Of a stretch of DNA of 64,000 nucleotides, positions 41,337 through 50,574 are shown in pieces. Origin of the DNA: Ulva prolifera (taxonomy: Eukaryota > Chlorophyta > Ulvophyceae > Ulvales > Ulvaceae). Made by a program: the position numbers and the translations under genes. The stretch is from the NCBI GenBank assembly GCA_023078555.1, contig CM041201.1:377213-441212 (forward strand), written 5' to 3'. The notes under the pieces were generated by a model. The model was not told the DNA's origin. It was given only the letters and a program-made list of their open reading frames with translations, and did not search any database. Within the stretch, counting starts at the first letter, position 1. The number at the start of each line of letters is the position of its first letter.

Positions 41337-42494
41337 ATGGCTGTTCGAATCTCGGGACTGTCGGGAGCTCGCCGGCAGGGCACATCGGCAAGAGCTACTG
41401 AGTGCAAAGCATCTAAGATAGGCTCTGGGAATCGGGTCGGAGTGCACGCCCTTGTGTTCACAGGTGCCACATCCCACTTCGACCTCGGACAGTGCGCGCC
41501 TGTGTGCTGCCACCTTTGCCCAATACCTCCATCCATGAACATGGACAAGGCACATCAGCCGCCAGAAGGCCTCTGACAGGTACATGCATACAGGTGACTG
41601 GACGCAGCCCAGCTGCGAAAAAGCGGTCGAGGGAGAAAGCAAAGCAGGTGGGCAGCCCACCAGGACCACTGCTAGTGCTTGACGCTGCGCTCACAGGCCT
41701 TCCTGCAAATCGCAGTCCACGCCAGCATCGGCTTATGTGCACGCTGATATTTGAGATCCCTCAATGTGCCACTCATGTCAGCATGTTCGCCAAAGCCAGA
41801 CATCAGAAGCCCAGCCTTTCCATGGCCTTGTGCGTCACTTGTGATCAGGCCTTGCAAAGGAAAGCACAAGGAGAAACTATAGCTGCGGATATATCCATGT
41901 TAATGTCTCTGTACGGGTCCTCGGTACGTCACAATCGACCAGCTCCATGATCATGGGAACACCTTGATCAATTTGATCAATCCCTTGCCACATAGCTCAA
42001 CATCCATTCCCAGAGCATCACACAGTTGCCTGTAGCGGGCATCGTTGCAATTCTGCCAAATGCGTCAGCTATCTGTGCCAAGCACTCGGGCAAGCTCATC
42101 TTTGGGTGACCTCCTTGATCAACCGGTCCCTGAAAAGCTACGTTCACACCCTGTGCATCACACCAAGAGTCGAATTTACCCCAGTCTCAGATCACAAGAC
42201 TTGCTTTGCAGGCTATGACTTGAACGAGATCCCAATGTTGGACCCGAGGGCGGTGGATACCACCATGACTGCGCGGGTCCTACAAGAGACAGGCATCAGC
42301 GCAACGACGTCTCTGGTGAATCCCTCTTGGTGCGTTCCTAAATGACCTCGCTGTGGCGGAGACGCCTCTCATGATTTTCTGATCGTGATGCTGCCAAGCA
42401 GGCAAACAACAATGCGTGCGCGTCAGCCCAACATAGGCATGCCTATGATGGCTGCCACATATTCTGCACCTGTCCGTCGGAGGGCCATACATGT

Positions 42495-42640
42495 AGTGAC
42501 AAGGAACAGAGGCCAGGCATGCTACCTGTGCTCGGTATCCATTCTCAAACTAATTCACTCATTCAAGGTACCAGGCCGGGCATGAGCTCGCACCACAGCC
42601 CAACCGGCAATACCTGCCAAGGCTGTACATGTATGCTCGA
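42495..42640 (-). mobile_element. Old diverged LINE tail fragment
   Basis: Reverse-oriented relative of the LINE 3' end (ACAAGGAACAGAGGCCAGGC, CCAGGCCGGGCATGAGCTCG). It is about as diverged as its paralogue at 54735-54870, so it predates the duplication of this unit. Confidence 0.75.
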
Positions 42641-42673
42641 GTACATATCCATGACTATGCATACATTCATACA

Positions 42674-45202
42674 TTGCCCCTATCGCCATTGCCCCTATCG
42701 CCATTGCAGAGACGTGGCAGCGCCTGGTAAGCCTGTGCGCCATGACCCTGTGCAGTGGCCTAGGTGCCTCCCTCGCGCCGCTGCAGGTGGGGGTCGGGGT
42801 GCCAGGAGGCGCGCAGAACCTGGGCCATGCTGCGCGCGCCGTGCTGCAAGCGTGGGACGATGTCGTGCTTGTGCAGCTGGACTGGAAGAATGCATTCAAC
42901 ATGATGTCCCGTGCAGCCATCTTGGAGGCCGTTGCGTCTCACAAGCCTGCGCTGCTGCCCTTCGCCACCATGCTTTACAGGTTCCCCGCAAATCTCTACA
43001 TCGAAGGCGCACCGCCCGGCACCGCTGCAATCACGTCGCAGCGCGGCGTGCGTCAAGGCGACCCCATCAGCCCGCTGCTCTTCGCCCTGGCCCTCCAGGG
43101 CCCCCTCCAGGCAGTGCAGGCCCAGCACCAGCCACCCGGGAGGGAGGTCACGGCCGCCCTCATGGCGTATCATGACGACTGCACCATCGCCGGGCAGCGC
43201 GTGGACGCCGCCGCCGCATTCCGTGCGCTGGTCTCGGCAGCAGAGCCCCTCGGGCTGGAGCCCCAGCTGCACAAGTGCACGGCCTACTCGCGCGACCCCC
43301 AGCATGCGGGATCCGTCGCGGCCGCGCTCGGCATAACGCATGCCACGGAGGGCACCGTCATCACCGGCACGCCCATCGGCACCCCGGCGTTCGAGTCGGC
43401 GCACGCGGAAGCGACGGCCGACAAGGTGTGCGCCACCATCGAGAAGATGATGAGCCTGCCCCTGAAAGCGCAAGACCAGTTCTTGCTGCTCACGATGTCC
43501 TGCCAACGCCGTATGCTGCACTACGCCAGGGCGGTGCCGTGGGCGCACATTTCCGATCACATGCGCCGGACGGAGGCGTCTGTCCTGGCTGCGGTGAATG
43601 TAATCATGCGCGTCCCGCGGGACGACCTGCGTGCGGCCGCACAAGCCGTCCTTCCAGCGCGCCTCGGAGGCCTGGGCATCATGTCCACGCCGCAGGAGGT
43701 CGCGGACGGAGCGTACCTCGCTGCAGCTGCGGTGAGCCAAAAGGCATTCGCAGGAGGCCCCGAGTGCGTGCAGCCGTTCCGGGGGCCGCACGGGCAACAC
43801 TTGCAGGAAACCTGGCAGGCCCTCAACGTCGCTCAGCAGCTCCATCCGGAGCTGCCCGGGCCGGCGAGCGGCGACACCATCGCCAAGGTGTTACCTGGTA
43901 TGCAGCAGCGTATCACTAAGGTGGTTGCCCTGCGCCGCCGGGCGGCTCTGCTTGCCAGCCATGACGTCGCCACGCTCGAGGGTGCATGCAACTTGGCACG
44001 GCTTCGCAGCTGTGCTTGCCGTGCAGCCACCCTTTGGTCGAGCACCCTGCCGCTCTCCCAGGCGCTGCGAATGACTGACATGGAAATCATGCTGAGCATC
44101 AGGTATCTCCTGGGCATGTCCCCAGCCCCTCCCAATGCGGTCGGCTCGCGCTGCGAATGTGGCACATTCATACAGCCGCATGATCTCGACCACGCGATGA
44201 ATTGCACACACAATGCGGGGACCTGGACTTCGCGCCACAATATCGTTGAAAAACAATGGCGCGAGATCGGGTCCCACGCGTGTGTGGCATCCACGCGCAT
44301 CCCGCGCACAGCGCCGTTCGTCCGCGCGCGGCTCGCGGCCGCTCCGAGGCAGATCCATGCTGGCCCATTGGGCCCGGCCCCCCCTGCTCCGCCCCAGCCC
44401 GCCTCCCAGGTCGCGGGCCCTTCGCGTGGGGCGACCTTGCCCGCGGCGCCGATGCATGCAGCCCCGCTGCCGCCGCCAACCGCGCGCGCGGACGAGGCGC
44501 CGGCACCTACGCCTGCTCCGGCCGCCGACGCCGATGCTGGACACAGCGCCCAGATGGGGCGCCACGTGCCAGACGCAGCGCGGGCTGCGGCCCTGGCGGC
44601 GGCGGCGGCGCCGGGTGGTCAGGATCCGGCGGGGCCTGGGGAGCAGGCCGCTGCCGCGCAGGCAACGGCGCTGGATCAGGTGTTCAGGGCAGTGGCCCAG
44701 GAGAAACTGGGGGACATCATGTTTATGCCGCCGGGTGACCCTTTGTGCATAGGAGATGTGTCGGTTGTGAACCCCTGTGCCGGTTCCTATTGCGGCCGTG
44801 CGGCCCGCGAGGACGGGGGTGCTGCGGGACGCGGAACGTGCAGAAACGCACTGCTTATCGTTTGTACGACCCTGATGCGTGTAGTTTTGTGCCGTTGTCG
44901 CATGAGACGCATGGTCGATTAGGACGGCCTGCCATGAATCACTTGAATCGGCTGGCGGAGGTTGCGTCTCGGTGTGGCAAGGTGAACCGTGCTTTGTTTG
45001 TGACGAATGCTCTGCGCCGGTTGAGTGTGGCGTTGTGCAAGGGGAATGCTCTTGTGCTCCGTGCGGGGCTTCAATCTTTGGCTGGCATCACCGGCCGAGC
45101 TGTGGTACGTGCTCGTGCCCGGCCTAGTGCCATGACTGCGTGAGTGGGTTTGCGTGTGTATTCCTGGCAACGGCTCGCTTCCCGGCCTCTGTCCTTTGTA
45201 AC
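42674..45202 (+). mobile_element. LINE copy 3: 5'-truncated non-LTR retrotransposon
   Basis: It begins inside the reverse transcriptase (about AETWQRLVSLCAMTL) and ends at CTTTGTAAC. A 12-bp target duplication TACATTCATACA lies at 42662-42673 and 45203-45214. The frame is open from 42742 for about 700 codons and includes LDWKNAFNMMSR, GVRQGDPISPLLF, AYHDDCTIAG and the CECG...HAMNC knuckle. A single-base change near 44825 shifts the frame before the nuclease-like end (44850-45143), so it cannot make a whole protein. At the 5' junction the 15-bp unit CATTGCCCCTATCGC is present twice. It is very close to copy 2 and so fairly recent. Confidence 0.93.
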
Positions 45203-45214
45203 TACATTCATACA

Positions 45215-45236
45215 CCCGGCCTCTGTCCTTTGTAAC
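45215..45236 (+). mobile_element. 22-bp LINE terminus, second insertion at the same target
   Basis: CCCGGCCTCTGTCCTTTGTA plus AC is exactly the family terminus and nothing else. It lies between TACATTCATACA (45203-45214) and TATATTCATACA (45237-45248), the same target with one mismatch. Confidence 0.75.
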
Positions 45237-45289
45237 TATATTCATACACCCGGCCTAGTGCCATGACTGCGTGAGTGGATTTGCGTGTG

Positions 45290-45578
45290 TGTTGTGGGAT
45301 ATCCATATCTGGGGATCCAAGAATATAGATGACATAATCAAGGGAGGAGTCATCTAACAAAGGACTCGTTGCTTCAGGTGAGCCCTAGTGGTTAGAGCAT
45401 GTCGTGTGTACTCTAGAGGTCACCGGTTCAATTCTTACTTTCATTTCTGCCGCGCGACTTTACGCGTTGGCAAGGTACGCTCCCCTCCACGTCGTCATGC
45501 ACAGTCAGCATGCTTACCAGCTCAGGCACGCGCATTAACCCCTGTGCACACTCGATGAGACTAACACGCGTCTTGACA
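45290..45578 (+). repeat. Left LTR of the TRIM
   Basis: 289 bp, TG...CA ends; includes the tRNA-like stretch at about 45378-45440. Confidence 0.95.
45378..45440 (+). other. tRNA-like RNA polymerase III promoter boxes inside the LTR
   Basis: TAGTGGTTAGAGC (45386-45398) resembles a tRNA A box with the D arm, and GGTTCAATTC (45425-45434) a B box; they are 39 bases apart, within the tRNA range. AGAGGTCACCGGTTCAA between and over them is close to the variable and T-arm of real tRNAs. The D and T stems no longer pair well, so it is tRNA-derived rather than a working tRNA. The same boxes recur in the right LTR at 45948-45960 and 45987-45996. Confidence 0.6.
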
Positions 45579-45851
45579 GGTATCGGTGAGCAGACTTCGT
45601 AATCTGCCTTACAGCTTCCATCTTCATTACACCTTCCGCTGTGTGAGCTCCTCCCGAGCGATCGCATCCCAGTCAGCATAGCTCTCGAGCTTAAGGGAGT
45701 CCCAATTATATGAGTTCGGTTATAGCGGGTTGGGCCCCCGTGGACTCGGGACGCGAAGAGAAGGTTCCAACATTCCATCAGGAGCATCGAAGATATCCCA
45801 CAGTTATCAGATCTGGATCTCCCTACGCTCGATCCTCGTTAAGGGGGGAAG

Positions 45852-46140
45852 TGTTGTGGGATATCCATATCTGGGGATCCAAGAATATAGATGACATAAT
45901 CAAGGGAGGAGTCATCTAACAAAGGACTCGTTGCTTCAGGTGAGCCCTAGTGGTTAGAGCATGTCGTGTGTACTCTAGAGGTCACCGGTTCAATTCTTAC
46001 TTTCATTTCTGCCGCGCGACTTTACGCGTTGGCAAGGTACGCTCCCCTCCACGTCGTCATGCACAGTCAGCATGCTTACCAGCTCAGGCACGCGCATTAA
46101 CCCCTGTGCACACTCGATGAGACTAACACGCGTCTTGACA
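45852..46140 (+). repeat. Right LTR of the TRIM
   Basis: 289 bp, no difference from the left LTR found by eye. Confidence 0.95.
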
Positions 46141-46204
46141 GTGTGTATCCCTGGCAACGGCTCGCTGCCCGGCCTCTGTCCTTTGTTACTACATTCATAC
46201 ATTG

Positions 46205-46425
46205 CGAGTGGATTCCGAGAACCAGCTTCATGCCTGGCCTCTGTCCTTTGTAACTACATTCACACATTCGGGGCTTCAATCTATGGCAGGTATTGTCGGT
46301 TGGGCTGTGGTACGAGCTTGTGCCCAGCCTAGTGCCATGAATGAGTGAATTCGTTCGATGATGGAAACGGAGCACCGGTAGCATGCCGAGCCGCTGTCCG
46401 TTGTCAGCACTTTCATGCATACATG
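46205..46425 (+). mobile_element. Old diverged LINE tail fragments (unit B)
   Basis: Forward-oriented relatives of the LINE tail: CCTGGCCTCTGTCCTTTGTA, then TTGTCGGTTGGGCTGTGGTA and CTAGTGCCATGAATGAGTGA. The paralogous copy is at 54945-55150, so these predate the unit duplication. Confidence 0.75.
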
Positions 46426-47063
46426 TGCTGCAGCCCGTTTGCCCATGTGTGAGCAAATAGATGCAATCAGCAGGTCCTCTGACAGAAGCTGCATCCCATC
46501 CACCACGGCCCGAAAAGCCTAGAGTGAACTACGATCAACACTGATTCACCAGCCATGATCTAGGCATGTCGTTCATGACTCCAAATGACCGGAACCACAT
46601 GCAGCTCATATTAAGTTCTCCTTACAGCAGAACGACTCTGTGCATGCCGCCTCTCGGACCCATCGAGCAATCCCCGACAGTAGCACAGATTGATAGCATC
46701 CCGAACCTGGTGGTTGGACACTTACATGCTGTTCTCCAGCCACTGCACACAGCCACCGCACTAGCCTCAACAGGACGATGTGTACGCATGAGCCTGAAGC
46801 AGCCATGCCTATGCATGGCTGCGACCTTTCCTTCAGAGCACTGTATATCAAGACGTGGCGTCCCTGTGCAGGGCCTAGCTGATGAGGCTGACATCAACAG
46901 CGAGGACGGGGAGGTGGTGGCACGTGGCCTCTTGGACATGGCTCTGGAGAAGACACACGCAATGGGCGGCACTCACATGGTCCGGGTCATCTACTCCGCC
47001 CTCAAGAAGTACCCCGGGCCGTGCTCCTCAGCAGCGCGGCAGAACGTCGTGAGATCGCTTCAG

Positions 47064-48218
47064 GCGAGCTCCTCAGCTTGCTCTGATTGCGGCATTGCAG
47101 ATGCGGATGCAAGGGGATTATCATTGGGCCCAGCATAGAAGGCAATCTGCAATGCATTGCATGCATGCAATTGCATTCTGTGCTGACTCAAGAGAGGGCG
47201 GTCGGACGCGGTCGGATGCAGTCGAGCATTGCAGTGTAGCACTGGGACATGCAGTCGAGTAACATCCTTGTTTGTGATTATGTTCGTGAGGCCAAAGTAT
47301 CGAGGCAGCGTGGGCTGGCGCCTTAACATGACAGTCGCTGCCGTACATGTGGCCTCCCAATCCCGGGTCCCGCGGTGCCACATCACGTGCCTCTGCCATG
47401 ACATGTGCCTCCTCCGATTTTGTCCTCATAAATCACGTCTGCCCTCGGCCTCGCCTTCATGGCTGCGCTGCAGGCAATATATGCACCTCAGTGCTGGCGG
47501 CTCAACTGCAGTTGCTCTTCCAGATTCCGTCATGACAAGACGACAGCGATGTTGATGTCGTGCAGGACGAGGTGTGGGCTGTACAGTCTGCCTGGACTCA
47601 GGAGATCAATGTGAGAAGGAACAGACGTTCCACGAGTGCCATGTGCATTGGTCGCACACAGGCTCCCTGCTGCTCGAGTCACATAACTCGTCGTGCTTTG
47701 GGATGACAGTGACACTCCAAAGAAGTAGGAAACAAGCATGATTCAAACGCAGCGATCCGATGCTGGCGGGTGGATACACGTTGAAAAGCGCCCGAGAGCT
47801 CAATCCAGGCACTACCATCTGGCACGTGTGTTGCATCGCTGCAATATCAAGACAAATTCTGGCTGCCAAATTGTAAGGGTGACTGACAGCGACAGTTGTC
47901 AATGCAGATATCTACGTATGAATCCGCTGAATAATCTGGTTCTAGCAAGGACAGTGACAAGTCACATCGCATGGGGCCACTGGACATGACGAAGGTTACA
48001 TTGCTCTTTGCGCTAAGGGGGTAAACCACCTGGAAATCCCTCCTAGACAACCGTACGCAACTCACAGGGCCTCCTCCTGTGCTCAGCGAGGTGGTCACGC
48101 ACGGCTGTGTTCAATCATGAATGTCCTGTGCCCGATGCTGGCATGATTGAGAACGCATCCCCAGACCATGCTGCTCTGTGCCCAGATGCAAGGCATCAAC
48201 AGTCTCTAGTCGTGGTTC
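47064..48218. other. Gap between truncated epimerase B and kinase B
   Basis: 47064-47480 matches the intron following exon 4 in the complete gene. About 47480-47946 has no counterpart in unit A but is shared with unit C (56290-56759), and replaces the lost epimerase exons 5-6. From 47947 on it is the kinase 3' flank. No supported gene. Confidence 0.55.
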
Positions 48219-50574
48219 TCACCCAAGCGGCAGCCTGAGCAACTTCCTGGCCCTCCGAAAGCCCCTGCGCGGCTTCTTCTGAGACATCTTGGACACATCC
48301 ACCCCACTGCCCGAAAGAACATGCACCTGCGCCACGCACACAGGAGCGCCTATGCCAGAGGGTACCCTTGCCACCACTGACCCTCCGCCCTCACCCAGCC
48401 CATCGCCCCACTCTAGACCACTCTCACCAGCACCTGACACATCGTCGCGCCCCACGGGTGGGCCATCCCCGCAGCCGAAATTCTCTTCACATTTGCCGAG
48501 AGATGGTGCCCTCAGCACTGGCTGCTCCACCTCCAGGTCTTTGGATGGTGACAGCGCTGGCTGAGAGTCCAGCGTGTTGAAGCTCTCGAGCAGAGCACTG
48601 ATGTCCTGGCCGTGCTGCGGGCTCTGCGCGAGCCCCGTCAGCGAGTCGCTGTTCTCAAGCACAGGCGTCTCGAGCAGCATGCCCGATGGTGCTTCATCAC
48701 TGCGCTGAACTGCCCCACTCGCCAGCGACTCCGTGCGGACTGGAGGGGGGCTGAGGCCTTGGGGTGGAGGGAGGCCTGGATGGGGACCGAGACCTTGGGG
48801 TGGAGGGAGGCCTGGGGGTGGACCGCGGCCTTGGGGTGGAGGGAGGCCTGAAGGGGGGCCGAGCTGTTGGGGTGGAGGGAGGCCTGGAGGGGGACCGAGG
48901 CCTTGGGGGCCAGCGAGGCCTGGAGGGGGACCACGGCCTTGGGGTGGAGGGAGGCCTGGGGGTGGAACAAGGCCTTGGGGTGGAGGCAGGTTTGGGGGTG
49001 GACCGAGGCCTTGGGGTGGAGGGAGGCCAGGAGGGGGACCGCGGCCTTGGGGTGGAGGGAGGCCAGGAGGGGGACCGCGGCCTTGGGGTGGAGGGGAGCC
49101 AGGAGGAGGACCGCGGCCTTGGGGTGGAGGGAGGCCTGAAGGGGGGCCGAGCTGTTGGGGTGGAGGGAGGCCTGGAGGGGGACCGCGGCCTTGGGGTGGA
49201 GGGAGGCCTGGAGGGGGGCCGAGGCCTTGGGGTGGAGGGAGGCCTGGAGGGGGACCGAGGCCTGAGGGGCCAGCGAGGCCAGGAGGGGGACCACGGCCTT
49301 GGGGTGGAGGGAGGCCAGGAGGAGGACCGAGGTCTTGGGGTGGAGGGAGCTTCCCGGCTGCACAGCACCGGACGATCAGCAACATGGAGCCGTCAGCACT
49401 GCGCTGTGGGTTGGGGTGGCTGTAGCATGCACGAGCGGGGGCGAGGGAGGGCGCACTGGCCGGGGGGGCGGCGGCGACTCGCGGCGGTGGCACGCATAGC
49501 CGCCTTGGCCGGTAGGTCCACAGCCTGGTGGGAGGCATGCGATGCCTGATGTTGGGGCTGAGTGCTGTGAGGATGAGGATCCGCAGGTGTTTCTCGTCAG
49601 GCAAGAAACCTGCCAGCGTGCCGTTCTTGTGGCATTCCCGGGCGGTCTCCGGACGCATACCCGTCATCATCTCGACGAGCGTCAGCGCCAGTGGCTGCGT
49701 GTCGATGCTGAAATGCACTGGCATCACTCCGCCCTCAGACAGCTCTGGGACTCTGTAGCCGGGAGTGCCGTAGGGGCCGCACAGCGGGGTCCCTTCTTCC
49801 ATCCTGATCGCCGCCCCCCAGTCGGCCAGCTTGGGGTTGCCGGCCTTGTCCAGGAGGATGTTGGCCGGCTTGATGTCGCCGTGGATGATGCCGCGCTCAT
49901 GTGCAGTAATCAGAAGCGGCAGGATCTTTGTCAACATCGCCCAGCACTCGTGAACAGTGAAGAGCGGCTGCAAGCGGGTATCGAAGCCCTGGTCACCGCT
50001 GCGCGCTGTGGCGTTCCTCATCCGCTGCCGGATCTCGTCGTGCAGGGTGCCGGGGTACAGCTCAAAGAGGATCGCATGCACGCCTCGGCCGTCGTCGGTC
50101 GGGGACCAGGCTTTGACTGTCGGCATGCATGCCTGGTCCGCCAGCACGGTGTAGGCGTTGAGCTCGTGGAGGAGCGCACACTCTGCCCCTTCCTTGGCCA
50201 TTTTGAGAGCGCCGAAGTGTAAGACGTTGTTGTCGTCCATGGCCCTGGCTTTGTACACCTGCACAGCACGCGACATTGCAGGGAGCTGCCACACGGTGTG
50301 AGGCTAAGATGCAGTGTCCGCGGGGCAAGGCTCTCGCAGAGTCCGCCCGACATGGCCACCTCGTGCCAATGAGCTGCATGGCACTCAGGGGAGGGGTGGT
50401 TCGCACGTCGCCGTTACCGCCGCTGCCGAGCAGGCCTATGATGGACTTAGCATCGCGACTGAAGCGGGGGCTGCTGAAGCCCCTTTCGACCGCGAGCTCG
50501 AAGCCGGGGTCGACGACTCTGCCATTGGGGCTCTGCAGGCGTTCGCCCAAAACTTGCACCTCTGTCTTCTGCAT
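48219..50574 (-). CDS. Protein kinase B copy
   Basis: Exons (complement): 50407-50574 and 48219-50258; 735 residues. Exon 2 matches copy A residue for residue, including the number of Pro/Gly repeats; exon 1 also matches. The only differences I see are in the intron and upstream DNA (for example near 50270-50365). It has the same Lys75, Glu88, HGD, Asn189 and DWG features. Near-identity over kinase and flank shows that A and B come from the later of the two duplications. Both could be expressed, as splice sites and upstream regions are kept. Confidence 0.85.
48739..49349. repeat. 36-bp coding minisatellite in kinase B
   Basis: Same unit and copy number as in kinase A, encoding the GPPPGLPPPQGL-type repeat on the minus strand. 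Confidence 0.95.

Larger units (their letters stand above)
45290..46140 (+). mobile_element. TRIM-like miniature LTR retrotransposon
   Basis: Two 289-bp direct repeats, 45290-45578 and 45852-46140, begin TGTTGTGGGATATCC and end GTCTTGACA, and appear identical base for base. The 273-bp interior has no gene. A polypurine tract AAGGGGGGAAG (45841-45851) sits directly before the right LTR, and GGTATC follows the left LTR, a partial match to the primer site used by many Ty1/copia elements. A 5-bp target duplication GTGTG flanks it (45285-45289, 46141-46145). The TGTTG start, 5-bp duplication and size fit a non-autonomous Ty1/copia-type TRIM. Identical LTRs point to a very recent insertion. It must be moved by proteins from elsewhere in the genome. 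Confidence 0.93.
45249..46189 (+). mobile_element. Short LINE tail, third insertion at the same target, split by an LTR element
   Basis: Bases 45249-45289 continue after 46145 to form an 85-bp LINE tail (CCGGCCTAGTGCCATGACTG ... CTTTGTTAC). It is followed by TACATTCATACA at 46190-46201 and preceded by TATATTCATACA. The LTR element at 45290-46140 split it later. Confidence 0.85.
41337..47063 (+). pseudogene. Truncated epimerase copy B (exons 1-4 only), interrupted by mobile elements
   Basis: Exons matching the complete gene: 41337-41463, 41594-41647, 42212-42315, 46872-47063. They keep correct phases and an open frame (about 159 residues), but the two exons carrying all four metal-binding residues are missing, so no epimerase activity is possible. 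Exon 4 lacks two codons. Its donor is GC (CAG|GCGAGC), where copy C has GT. Intron 3 is swollen by LINE copy 3 and an LTR element. Confidence 0.88.
35708..47946. repeat. Tandem segment 1 (kinase A to truncated epimerase B)
   Basis: This segment matches 47947-56759. It is 12,239 bp here and 8,813 bp there; the difference is almost wholly the LINE insertions and LTR element at 42.67-46.2 kb. Contents in order: kinase A (-), farnesyltransferase remnant, epimerase B exons 1-4, then sequence unique to the B and C units (about 47480-47946). Confidence 0.9.

Noticed and set aside
45378-45450. Functional tRNA gene
   Set aside because: A- and B-box sequences are present but the D, anticodon and T stems do not pair properly, and the sequence lies within an LTR in two copies.
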